DNA from: Bacteroidaceae bacterium
GTDB taxonomy: Bacteria > Bacteroidota > Bacteroidia > Bacteroidales > Bacteroidaceae
NCBI GenBank assembly: GCA_017469925.1
Contig: JAFUFK010000026.1
Span: forward strand, 1 to 64,000
Length of the DNA stretch: 64,000 nt
Direction: 5' to 3'
In this document: piece after piece, positions 24,601 to 32,236 of the stretch
How positions within the stretch are numbered: the stretch's first letter is position 1
How the letters are laid out: each line of letters begins with the position of its first letter
Translations under genes and position numbers: made by a program
Notes under the pieces: generated by a model
Told to the model about the DNA's origin: nothing
Seen by the model: only the letters and a program-made list of their open reading frames with translations
Databases searched by the model: none

Positions 24601-25308
24601 CTCCTTTTCCAGGTCCGAAAGCTGGGTGATGATGAGATCGGGCAACGAGCGATCGACCTGCTCGGGGGCCCAACCGGGGCCTTCGAACCAGGCGGCGTGG
24701 CAACCTATCTTCTTGGCAGGAACAATATCTTTGCCATAACTGTCGCCGACGACCATCACCTCATGAGCGGGCAGGCCAAGGGCATCGATGCCGAGCTGAT
24801 AGATGGCGGGGTCGGGCTTGCGCACACCCACGACGGCGGATTCGATGACCTGGGGGAAGAACTCGGTGAGTTGGAAGTCCCGTAATATGGTCTGGATGTT
24901 GCCGTAGAAGTTGCTGACAAGCACCATGGGGTAGCGTTCGTGGAGGCGCAGCAGGGTCTCGCGGCTCTCCATGACGGTCTGGCGGGCCTGTTGGTAGCAA
25001 TACTCGGCCACCTGGTCGCTCAATCGGCGACGTTCCTCTACGCAGGGTTGCCATACGCCCATCTCCACGAGGTGCTGGGTCTCGACCTCCAGTTTCTTCT
25101 GCATGAGTTTGCGGAAGTCGTCGGAGGGCAGGATGATGGGTGCCTTGGCCAATGCCCGTTCGGCATAGACGTATGCTTCGCGGAATTGTTCCTCGGTGAC
25201 GGGGATGCGGGCCTCCTTGTATCCGTCCCAAATAACGTGGGCCCAGTGGCGTCCGCGCGTGTCGAGCGTGCCACCGTAGTCAAAAATCAAAGCCTTTATT
25301 TTCTTCAT
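24583..25308 (-). CDS. HAD-superfamily hydrolase with altered motif I
   Basis: A 241-residue cytoplasmic protein. Motif I is DYGGTLD (10-16), motif II SNFYGN, motif III KPDPAIY and motif IV VVGDSYGKDI, a complete HAD layout with a helical cap at about 20-95. The usual second Asp of DxD is Gly, which weakens ordinary phosphatase chemistry, although DYGGT variants are known in this superfamily. Third gene of a three-gene operon with an ATP-grasp protein and a CDP-alcohol phosphotransferase, where it could release phosphate from a lipid-phosphate intermediate. Its 3' end overlaps the convergent gene. Confidence 0.85.
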   Translation of the reverse strand: MKKIKALIFDYGGTLDTRGRHWAHVIWDGYKEARIPVTEEQFREAYVYAERALAKAPIILPSDDFRKLMQKKLEVETQHLVEMGVWQPCVEERRRLSDQVAEYCYQQARQTVMESRETLLRLHERYPMVLVSNFYGNIQTILRDFQLTEFFPQVIESAVVGVRKPDPAIYQLGIDALGLPAHEVMVVGDSYGKDIVPAKKIGCHAAWFEGPGWAPEQVDRSLPDLIITQLSDLEKELLGTR

Positions 25309-25318
25309 TCGTTATATC

Positions 25319-25350
25319 GTTAACCTGTTAACCCGTTAACCCATTAACCC
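25319..25350. repeat. short tandem GTTAACC-type repeat
   Basis: Four to five imperfect copies of GTTAACCC run across the stop codon of the CDP-alcohol phosphotransferase gene and the gap before the HAD gene; GTTAAC is self-complementary, so it can also fold. Confidence 0.6.
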
Positions 25351-26250
25351 TTTACAATGCTTCTCATGCTTATACCGCATGTAGAACATAAGGGCAGTGA
25401 GCACGATAATTTCGAACGTGGGATAAATCCAGATAAGGTCGGGACGGGTGAACATGCTGATGATGAGCGAAAGGAAAAGCACATTGGCGCGGGTGTTATG
25501 CGTGAGGATGTTGGTCCACTTCATCAGGGGCAGACTACCACGGCGGAAGTCGTCGCGAAGCGACTGAGGGATGTCGTTGCCATACCGGTCCTTTACCTGA
25601 GCGAAGAAACGTTGGAACTGGGGCGTCATATTCTCCTGCACGGAGCAATAGTTGGCGTAGAAGTATTGGAATGTCTTCTCAATCAGGTGCCCCTTCCAAG
25701 GCATCTGGGCATACTTTTCGCGTTGGGTCCGTGAGTTGTCGAACTCGCTGCCGCTCTTTCCCTTGAGGAAGAAAAGGTGTATCTGACGATAATAGTCGCT
25801 AAGTTGCGCTTGCTTGGCGTGACAGATGAAGCCTGCCAGCGAGCAGAGCAGCCAACTCCAGATACCCCAACCGCTCTGGACGGTCAGGCGCAGGGCGATG
25901 GTGACGTAGATGCTGAGGAACCAGATGTCGGAGGCCAGTCCGTCGAGTATGCGCCCAAGTTGGCTTTTCTTGCCTGTCATGCGAGCCAACTGCCCGTCGG
26001 CCGAGTCGTGGAGATTAGCCCAGACGAGGAGCAGTATGGCCGCGATGGTGCAGGGCCACGTGCGCCAGTACATGAGTATGCCTGCAATGACACCCCAGAA
26101 GATGCCCCAGATGGTAACGACGTTGGGGTGGATGTCGAAAGCGTTATAAGCCTTGGCCAGAATCAGTCCGAGCGGGCGAGTGAAGACGATGTCTTGCCAC
26201 TCCTCGGTGTCTTGCGACTTGAATGTCGCCTCTACGTTTGCGTTTGCCAT
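25336..26250 (-). CDS. CDP-alcohol phosphatidyltransferase
   Basis: A 304-residue integral membrane enzyme that transfers a phospho-alcohol from a CDP-linked donor to an acceptor alcohol, as in inositol- or glycerol-phospholipid synthesis. The motif D-x2-DG-x2-AR-x8-G-x3-D is present at 82-103 (DSADGQLAR and GRILDG). The last Asp, normally four residues after D103, is one position later (D108), so the motif is slightly variant. Several hydrophobic segments follow (about 110-130, 140-160, 240-300). Middle gene of the ATP-grasp/phosphotransferase/HAD operon. Substrate unknown; no inositol-phosphate synthase is nearby. Confidence 0.9.
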   Translation of the reverse strand: MANANVEATFKSQDTEEWQDIVFTRPLGLILAKAYNAFDIHPNVVTIWGIFWGVIAGILMYWRTWPCTIAAILLLVWANLHDSADGQLARMTGKKSQLGRILDGLASDIWFLSIYVTIALRLTVQSGWGIWSWLLCSLAGFICHAKQAQLSDYYRQIHLFFLKGKSGSEFDNSRTQREKYAQMPWKGHLIEKTFQYFYANYCSVQENMTPQFQRFFAQVKDRYGNDIPQSLRDDFRRGSLPLMKWTNILTHNTRANVLFLSLIISMFTRPDLIWIYPTFEIIVLTALMFYMRYKHEKHCKGLMG

Positions 26251-26267
26251 TATTTCTTAACTTTAAA

Positions 26268-27071
26268 TTATGAACTTTGAACCCGCGAAGCGATAGCCCT
26301 TGCGGCCTCGGGTCGGCACGAGGAGAAGCTGGGCCAGTCGTTGAGGTCGATGATGCGTGTGCGGCCATCGGTTGTGACGATGGCGTCGCCACCATAGATG
26401 TCCAACCCGGTGGAGGCCAAGAGGTCGGCTTGGCGGGCCAGTCCTGCGACATCGAAGTCGAGGCCGCGCGTGCGACCGTTGACCGCTTCGTTGCCGAATT
26501 TTGAGAATTGGGGGTAGTTCCAATGGAAGAAGTCGGTGCCGCGGACGCCGTAGAACTTCACGAGGTCGCCCTCGAGGTGTTGCTCAACGACGTATTCCGT
26601 AATGCCCCGTCCGTTGACGGCAGCCCAGTCGACATCGCTCTGGACGAGCACGACGTCGCCCCGCTCCTGCGACGTCTGGTCGTCGCGTTTCCACCAGACC
26701 GGGTAGGGCAGTGGACACTCCCGCAGGGGACCGATGGCGAAGGGGGGCGTCCCGACGCCCAACCTCCGGGCCTCGGCGAGCAGCCGACGACGGTTGATGT
26801 CCAGCATCGCACGGGCGCTGTTCAGTACCTGCGTGCCCGCGGCCTCCTTGGCGGCCAGCCACCGTAGCGTCCGTTCGTGGCGACCCATTGACAGGACGAC
26901 GTCGGCCTCCAGCTCCACGGGCAGTTGGTCCTCGCCGACCACCGTGACTTGGTGGCCCGCCTTGAGGAGTTCGTCGCGAACGGCCATCAGTATGGCCAGG
27001 TCGCGCTCGACAGAGTTCGGGGAAAACTGTTCCGAGCGGCGGATGAGCAAGATGTTCAGTCGGTGTTCCAT
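26268..27071 (-). CDS. ATP-grasp family ligase
   Basis: A 267-residue protein with a RimK/D-Ala-ligase-like plan: N-terminal Rossmann-like part (about 1-90), then ATP-grasp core with LDINRRRLLAEARRLGV, VWWKRDD (nucleotide-binding lysine), EYVVEQHLEGDLVKFYGV, GLDIYGGDAIV and the metal-binding RIIDLNDWPSF. Such enzymes join a carboxylate to an amine or similar nucleophile using ATP. First gene of the three-gene operon, so it may make or modify the head group used by the CDP-alcohol phosphotransferase. The exact reaction is unknown. Confidence 0.8.
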   Translation of the reverse strand: MEHRLNILLIRRSEQFSPNSVERDLAILMAVRDELLKAGHQVTVVGEDQLPVELEADVVLSMGRHERTLRWLAAKEAAGTQVLNSARAMLDINRRRLLAEARRLGVGTPPFAIGPLRECPLPYPVWWKRDDQTSQERGDVVLVQSDVDWAAVNGRGITEYVVEQHLEGDLVKFYGVRGTDFFHWNYPQFSKFGNEAVNGRTRGLDFDVAGLARQADLLASTGLDIYGGDAIVTTDGRTRIIDLNDWPSFSSCRPEAARAIASRVQSS

Positions 27072-27156
27072 TTCGAGTGCGAAATTACAACAAATCTGCC
27101 TCAGAACGAAACTATTTGTCCTCTTTCTTCACTTTCAATTGTTAAATTCTGTTTAA

Positions 27157-27190
27157 TTTGCACGCGTAATCCTTAAAAGTATTATATTTG
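27157..27190 (+). promoter_or_regulatory. promoter of the Cys-rich lipoprotein
   Basis: TTTG (27157-27160), 22 bases, TATATTTG (27183-27190). Spacing is slightly long but the -7 box is exact. Confidence 0.6.
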
Positions 27191-27241
27191 CAGCCGAGAA
27201 TGTATCACTTTTTTATTAACCTAATTAATTAAAAAACTATT

Positions 27242-27820
27242 ATGAAGAAGTTTTTTGCATTGGTAATGGCAGTTGCTGCTATTTCGTTCGTTTCTTGTGG
27301 AAACAAGACCGACAAGTCATGTTGTGAAGCTGACTCTTGCAGTCAGGACACGGCTCAGTGCTGTGGTAAGTGCCCCGTAGCAGCTCTTTCTGAGACGTTG
27401 GAGGCAGGTGACGCCGAAGGCGTTACCGCTGCTCTGGCCGAGGCTCAGGAAAAGATCGAGGCTTTGGTAGCCGAGGGTAAGGCTGAAGAAGCTCAGAAGG
27501 TTGGCAGCGCCATCCAGGAGTTCATCGAGGCTAACAAGCAGAAGCTGGCTGACGCCCAGATTACCGTTGACAACATTGTCAGCACCATCGCTGGTATCCC
27601 CGCTGCTGCTGAGGCTACTGCCGAGGCTGGCGTAGAGGCCGTGAAGACTGACGCTGAGGCTGTGAAGGAGAGCGCAAAGGCTGCTGCCGACGCTGCCGTT
27701 GAGGCTGGCAAGGCTAAGGCTGAAGAGGCTGCCACCGAGGCTGTTGAGGCTGGTAAGGCTAAGGCCAACGAGCAGATCGACAAGGGCGTTGACGCTGCCA
27801 AGAAGAAGCTGGGTCTCTAA
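27242..27820 (+). CDS. alanine/glutamate-rich helical lipoprotein with Cys-rich start
   Basis: A 192-residue lipoprotein (lipobox ISFVSC, residues 14-19). Directly after it is a Cys-rich patch (about eight Cys, SCCEADSC and QCCGKCP), then an almost pure Ala/Glu/Lys/Val helical stretch (about 50-190), with repeated AGKAKAEEA blocks like LEA or apolipoprotein helices. No enzyme family is recognisable. The Cys patch could bind metal or form disulfides; the helical part may bind lipid or protect envelope proteins. Followed closely by the GlsB-like stress gene, suggesting a stress role. Confidence 0.75.
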   Translation: MKKFFALVMAVAAISFVSCGNKTDKSCCEADSCSQDTAQCCGKCPVAALSETLEAGDAEGVTAALAEAQEKIEALVAEGKAEEAQKVGSAIQEFIEANKQKLADAQITVDNIVSTIAGIPAAAEATAEAGVEAVKTDAEAVKESAKAAADAAVEAGKAKAEEAATEAVEAGKAKANEQIDKGVDAAKKKLGL

Positions 27821-27854
27821 TCCCCTCCTAATAAACACTTAAAAATCTACTACT

Positions 27855-28088
27855 ATGGGATTCCTCCTCTGGATTCTTTACGGCCTATGTGCAGGCGCAT
27901 GCGCCTCTTGGCTGCTTGGTTCAAGCCACGAGTGGTACTGGAACATTATCATCGGTATCATCGGTAGTATCGTTGGCGGATTCGTAGCTGGTCTGCTTGG
28001 CATCAAGAGCGACAACTGGCTTGGTTCGTTCCTCATTGCCGTAATCGGTGCAGTCATCTGCCTCCTGCTCTACAACTATCTGGCATAA
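27855..28088 (+). CDS. GlsB/YeaQ/YmgE family stress-response membrane protein
   Basis: A 77-residue protein of three hydrophobic segments with the GWxxG-type layout of the transglycosylase-associated/GlsB family (IIIGIIGSIVGGFVAGLLGI). These small inner-membrane proteins are induced by envelope or acid stress; their molecular role is not known. It lies 34 bases after the Cys-rich lipoprotein and is followed by a strong terminator. Confidence 0.9.
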   Translation: MGFLLWILYGLCAGACASWLLGSSHEWYWNIIIGIIGSIVGGFVAGLLGIKSDNWLGSFLIAVIGAVICLLLYNYLA

Positions 28089-28122
28089 CCACCAGACGGA
28101 CCTTGCCGTAAGGCAACCCCTC

Positions 28123-28178
28123 AAGAAGATTCCACGCCGCAGAGAGCACTCGCTCCTCCCACGGCGTGGAATCTTCTT
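28123..28178 (+). terminator. 17-bp stem terminator after the GlsB-like gene
   Basis: AAGAAGATTCCACGCCG (28123-28139) pairs perfectly with CGGCGTGGAATCTTCTT (28162-28178) around a 22-base loop. Both ends are A/T-rich, so it can act on both strands, including the convergent DUF3237 gene. Confidence 0.85.
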
Positions 28179-28235
28179 TGTAGTCTCACGAAAAACCAGC
28201 CTCTAACCCCTAACCTCTAACCAGCGCGAAGTTTT

Positions 28236-28730
28236 TTACTTTACCTTCCAGACGTTGAGGGTAATGCCCTCGCCGGGGCCCCATGCAGGGGCACAGAGGA
28301 AGAGCGCGTTGTTGAGCCAGGCGTATTTACTATCCTCGGGGGCCTCGAACTGTGGGGCAGCTTTGAAGTAGAAGCCACCGTCGCCACCGGCGATGATGCC
28401 ATGGTTGCGGATGTGGATATATACGCCGTCGTCGGTCTTTATGCTGTAGATGGCCTCAATCTCTGTGCGGTTGCCTTTTGCCAACTGCCAGTCGGCACCG
28501 CCTTCGAGGATGGTGCCCCGGAGCAGGGGGCCTTCGAATGTGCCGCCCGTGATGGGGACGACGGTGCGCCGGCCCTTTGGCGTTTCGCCTACGGAGTAGG
28601 GGGCACCGAGTTTAACCTTCAGTTGCATTACGAACTCTGTCTCAGGACCGGGTATATCGGTCGCCGTCTGGGCGTGAAGTCCCATGCTGGCGATGGTAAG
28701 CCATGTTATCAGTATGAATGTCCTTTTCAT
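28236..28730 (-). CDS. secreted DUF3237 protein
   Basis: A 164-residue exported protein (signal peptide about 1-20, MGLHAQ). Residues about 35-162 match the DUF3237 beta-barrel pattern: ITGGTFEGPLLRGTILEGGADWQ and later IRNHGIIAG, FKAAPQFEAP and YAWLNNALF. The function of the family is not established; it is often near carbohydrate or ester metabolism genes. It follows the double-SGNH esterase gene by 39 bases on the same strand, so the two are likely co-transcribed. Confidence 0.85.
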   Translation of the reverse strand: MKRTFILITWLTIASMGLHAQTATDIPGPETEFVMQLKVKLGAPYSVGETPKGRRTVVPITGGTFEGPLLRGTILEGGADWQLAKGNRTEIEAIYSIKTDDGVYIHIRNHGIIAGGDGGFYFKAAPQFEAPEDSKYAWLNNALFLCAPAWGPGEGITLNVWKVK

Positions 28731-28769
28731 AGTTAGGGATAGGAAATGTTTAGGTTAGGATAATGCTCT

Positions 28770-30827
28770 TTATTCGGTGCGGAAAGTGGAAGCTGGAAGC
28801 CCTGCAGCATTGACGAGGTTTGCGCGGGTGAAGGGTTGCCAACCGTAGCGAACTAGGTGGGGATGCTGTACTTCGGGGCAAGTGAGGCGAACCTTGTCTC
28901 CGACAATGGTGGCTTGGGCAGGATGGAACTGCCCTTCGTGTTCGGCTATCTCGAAGGTGCGCAGTGGCTGGTCGTCGGAGGTGTGGAGTCCGTCGGCATA
29001 GTCGAACGTGAGCCAGGCTTCGCGTCTGCGGAACTCGACGGCGCGGAAGAGCGGACCGGAGGGTACGACGTGGGTGAAGCCATAGTCGTTATGCAATGCC
29101 AGGACGGCAAGGCGGTGGCCAAGGGGACGCTTCGTGTGGAAGTGAACGTCGAGTGAGTCGCCAAGGTCGGACGATACGGCCATGCCAGAATGGGGAAGAG
29201 AGGCGAGGAGACGACGCTGAGAGTCGCGGAACCAAGGCCATGAGGGACGGTTGAGACTACTTAGTTGGACGTAATAGAAGGGCAGGTCGTCACGTTGCCA
29301 AGTCTGTCGCCAACTCCGTACGAGCAGGGGGAAGAGCCGCTCGTGGGCGTCCTTGTTGTGGGCGTTGCTCTCCCCCTGATACCAGATGATGCCGGCTATA
29401 GGAAGGTCGCGGAGTTGTCGGATGCTGGATTCGTAGAGATAGCAAGGTTGATAGGGATGGCGCTGGAGTGGGGCGTGGTCCTGGCCCATATTCTGTTGGC
29501 CACGCTGACGTACCCAGTCCTGGATGAAATCGTTACGTGTCCAATCGCGCAGAATCTCGGGAAACTCGTATTCCAGTGTGGTGCGGTCGATCCAGGCTTC
29601 GGTTGGACTGCCTCCGACGGCGTTGTTAATGATGCCGACGGGACAATGGAGGCTGTCTTGCAATTCCCGGGCAAAGTAGTAGCCGATGGCGCTAAAGCGT
29701 GGAGTGCTATATGGAGAACATACGCGCCAACCGGGGTCGGTGAAGTATAGAAGGCGGTTGACGGAGTCGAGAGCCGTGGCCGACCACTGGATGGCATCGG
29801 TGCGCCAGCGGGCTTCGAGGTTGAGCAGACGGATGTCGGGATTGGCCGACAGGGGGATATCGTCTCGCCCGGTATTGCATTGTTGGAGTTGGAACTCCAT
29901 GTTCGACTGGCCCGAGCAAAGCCATAGTTCGCCGGCAAGAATATCTTGTAGAGTGATTTTCTGTAATTTTGTGCTGGCCTCTAATGTATAAGGCCCACCG
30001 GAGGGTAGGGGGGAGATGGTGACCGCCCAGCGGCCGTCGCGGCCGGTACGGGTATGGTGGCGCTGGCCGTTGATGCGTATTGTAACCTTGTCGCCTGCGT
30101 TGGCATAACCTTGGATTTGGAACTCGCGTTCGCGAGGTAGCACCATGCCACTTCCATAATAGTAGGGCAACTGGAGTCCTCCGAAGTCTCCTGTGATGGC
30201 CTGATAGACCACGCGGGCCATGATGCCATAGCCCTCACGATTGGGATGAATGCCGTCGGGGAAGAGTTCGGGGCGGTGGTGGAGTGGTTCGTAGAAGTCG
30301 ATGAGCTGGCAATCCTTCAGTTGGGCTACAAGTTCGATGGAGTGTTGAATTTCGCGATGCCAGTCGCGTGTACCGCTTAGGAACCGATGGTGGCGGTCGG
30401 AGAGGGGCGTGAGGCGAGCAATGATGATACGGCACTTAGGGCTTGACTTGCGGACAGAGTCGATGAGCGCGCAATAGTCGGGGATGAAGTCGTCGCGATA
30501 GTTCGGCCAGGCTCGAGGGTCGGTGTCGTTGATGCCGAGATGGATGACGGCAATGTCGCCATGAAACTGCATGGCCTCATGAAACTCCTCTTGGTCGAAG
30601 TATGGGCGGAAGGCACGACGTAAGAGCGTGGCACCGGGCTTGCCAAAGCGGCCCACCTCGTAATCAGGGCCCAGAAGATGCTGTAACTGGCTGGGATAGG
30701 AGTCGGCAGCGGGGTCTTGTAGGCCAGTCCCATAGGTGATGCTGTTGCCAATGCAGCTGACACGTATCTGTGCCGTGGCACTCAGGGCCAGCCAGAGTAG
30801 GGCGAGAGGGAGTAGGATGTGTTTCAT
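28770..30827 (-). CDS. secreted double-SGNH esterase (acetylxylan/sialate O-acetylesterase type)
   Basis: A 685-residue exported protein (signal peptide about 1-20) with two SGNH-hydrolase domains. First (about 22-210): GNSIT with Ser29, GINDTD and DGIHPN. A short beta linker follows (about 215-300). Second (about 305-660), of the sialate-O-acetylesterase type: SGQSNM, GGSPTEAWI, IWYQGESNA and DLGDSLDVHF. It should remove acetyl groups from complex glycans. An upstream in-frame ATG would add 18 residues, but the chosen ATG begins a clean signal peptide and fits the promoter at 30851-30882. Having two esterase domains in one chain suggests attack on glycans acetylated at more than one position. 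Confidence 0.88.
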   Translation of the reverse strand: MKHILLPLALLWLALSATAQIRVSCIGNSITYGTGLQDPAADSYPSQLQHLLGPDYEVGRFGKPGATLLRRAFRPYFDQEEFHEAMQFHGDIAVIHLGINDTDPRAWPNYRDDFIPDYCALIDSVRKSSPKCRIIIARLTPLSDRHHRFLSGTRDWHREIQHSIELVAQLKDCQLIDFYEPLHHRPELFPDGIHPNREGYGIMARVVYQAITGDFGGLQLPYYYGSGMVLPREREFQIQGYANAGDKVTIRINGQRHHTRTGRDGRWAVTISPLPSGGPYTLEASTKLQKITLQDILAGELWLCSGQSNMEFQLQQCNTGRDDIPLSANPDIRLLNLEARWRTDAIQWSATALDSVNRLLYFTDPGWRVCSPYSTPRFSAIGYYFARELQDSLHCPVGIINNAVGGSPTEAWIDRTTLEYEFPEILRDWTRNDFIQDWVRQRGQQNMGQDHAPLQRHPYQPCYLYESSIRQLRDLPIAGIIWYQGESNAHNKDAHERLFPLLVRSWRQTWQRDDLPFYYVQLSSLNRPSWPWFRDSQRRLLASLPHSGMAVSSDLGDSLDVHFHTKRPLGHRLAVLALHNDYGFTHVVPSGPLFRAVEFRRREAWLTFDYADGLHTSDDQPLRTFEIAEHEGQFHPAQATIVGDKVRLTCPEVQHPHLVRYGWQPFTRANLVNAAGLPASTFRTE

Positions 30828-30850
30828 GTGATGTAGTAATGAATTCAGGG

Positions 30851-30882
30851 CAAAGGTAGGAAAAAATAGTGTAATGTGCAAA
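30851..30882 (-). promoter_or_regulatory. promoter of the double-SGNH esterase
   Basis: On the minus strand TTTG (30882-30879), 20 bases, TACCTTTG (30858-30851): exact consensus and spacing. It fixes the start codon at 30827. Confidence 0.75.
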
Positions 30883-30913
30883 TCTGGCTCCTCCCATTCT
30901 ATACCATATTATA

Positions 30914-30935
30914 ATATACGCGCGCGCATATATAT
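30914..30935. other. alternating purine-pyrimidine tract
   Basis: Twenty-two bases of strictly alternating purine and pyrimidine with a CG core (TACGCGCGCGCAT) and AT flanks, in the gap between the esterase and the ribosomal cluster. Sequence of this kind can form Z-DNA or a cruciform. The rest of the 30828-31212 gap holds only the two promoters. Confidence 0.5.
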
Positions 30936-31095
30936 CCTAAAAAGAGTGAGTAATTGAAGCAAAGAGAGAGGGGAAAAGACTCTTTGCTGGGTGAAAAATG
31001 CAGTGTGGAGGTTCCTTAATCTTGTTTAAAAGTGTTAATATTTCTTAAAAAGGAGGTTTTTTAGCCTCACGCGTAAAAATAAGAGTGTAGTAAAT

Positions 31096-31126
31096 ATTGC
31101 AGTTTCAGATAGTTTTTGTAACTTTG
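31096..31126 (+). promoter_or_regulatory. promoter of the ribosomal protein cluster
   Basis: ATTG (31096-31099), 19 bases, TAACTTTG (31119-31126). It would give an about 80-base leader before rpsL. No other full promoter is obvious until the end of the cluster, although internal ones cannot be excluded. Confidence 0.65.
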
Positions 31127-31212
31127 CACCCCGAATGGCCTCATTGTGCCCGTTCGTAAACGAAAAAGAACGTAAAAATACAAATATAATAATAACTAAA
31201 AAAACAAACAAA

Positions 31213-31593
31213 ATGCCTACAATTCAACAATTGGTAAGAAAAGGCCGTGCTGTGTTGGTAGACAAGAGCAAGAGCCCCGCCTTGGACAGCTGCCCCCAGC
31301 GTCGTGGCGTGTGCGTGCGTGTTTACACAACCACACCTAAGAAGCCTAATTCGGCGATGAGAAAGGTCGCCCGTGTTCGTCTGACCAACCAAAAAGAGGT
31401 CAACAGTTACATCCCTGGTGAAGGCCACAACTTGCAGGAACACAGTATCGTGCTGGTGCGTGGCGGTCGTGTGAAGGACCTTCCTGGTGTACGTTATCAC
31501 ATCGTGCGCGGTACACTCGATACCGCTGGCGTTGCCAACCGCACCCAGCGCCGTTCGAAGTACGGTGCCAAGCGTCCCAAGGCTAAGAAGTAA
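31213..31593 (+). CDS. rpsL: 30S ribosomal protein S12
   Basis: A 126-residue protein at the decoding centre of the small subunit. The conserved blocks [20 protein letters not shown] (streptomycin-sensitive Lys in TTPKKPNSA) and [17 protein letters not shown] (second resistance-associated loop) are intact, wild type at both. The ATG at 31213 gives the standard N-terminus [12 protein letters not shown]; an upstream frame would add 26 non-conserved residues. First gene of the cluster. Confidence 0.97.
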   Translation: MPTIQQLVRKGRAVLVDKSKSPALDSCPQRRGVCVRVYTTTPKKPNSAMRKVARVRLTNQKEVNSYIPGEGHNLQEHSIVLVRGGRVKDLPGVRYHIVRGTLDTAGVANRTQRRSKYGAKRPKAKK

Positions 31594-31719
31594 CTGAGAA
31601 GTGAAAAGTCAAAAGTGAAAAATTAACCTGTTTTGGTTGTAAACTAAGGTTGAGTAAGGCTGCAGAGGCAGTACTGAAGAACGCGAGAATACAGCCCTGA
31701 ACAAAAAATCCAAAACAAA

Positions 31720-32196
31720 ATGCGTAAAGCTAAACCAAAGAAGCGCGTCATCCTTCCCGATCCCGTTTTCGGTGACGTGAAGGTGTCGAAATTTGTGAAC
31801 CACCTGATGTACTCAGGTAAGAAGAGCATCTCGTACGATATCTTCTACAGTGCTCTTGACATCGTAGGTAACAAGATGGCAGGTGAGGAGAAGCCCGCTC
31901 TCCAGATTTGGAAAGAGGCTCTCGACAAAATTACTCCCCAGGTGGAGGTAAAGAGCCGTCGTATTGGTGGTGCTACCTTCCAGGTGCCTACCGAGATTCG
32001 CCCCGACCGTAAGGAATCGGTGTCGATGAAGAACATGATTGGCTACGCCCGCAAGCGTGGTGGTAAGACCATGGCCGACAAACTGGCTGCTGAAATCATG
32101 GACGCCTACAATGAGCAGGGTGGTGCTTTCAAGCGTAAGGAGGACATGCACCGCATGGCTGAGGCTAACCGTGCATTTGCACACTTCCGCTTCTAA
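31720..32196 (+). CDS. rpsG: 30S ribosomal protein S7
   Basis: A 158-residue assembly protein of the small-subunit head, binding the 3' major domain of 16S rRNA. Typical blocks are [20 protein letters not shown] and [16 protein letters not shown]. The gap of 126 bases after rpsL contains a structured stretch (about 31655-31705) where S7 autoregulation occurs in enterobacteria; a similar role here is an inference. Confidence 0.97.
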   Translation: MRKAKPKKRVILPDPVFGDVKVSKFVNHLMYSGKKSISYDIFYSALDIVGNKMAGEEKPALQIWKEALDKITPQVEVKSRRIGGATFQVPTEIRPDRKESVSMKNMIGYARKRGGKTMADKLAAEIMDAYNEQGGAFKRKEDMHRMAEANRAFAHFRF

Positions 32197-32236
32197 GCGA
32201 AATTTTAAGGTAAAAGATTAAGAGAAGCAAACTAAG

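Noticed and set aside
25319-25350. Att site made of GTTAACC repeats
   Set aside because: The copies are short, tandem and in the middle of an operon, with no integrase near; simple repeat is the better explanation.
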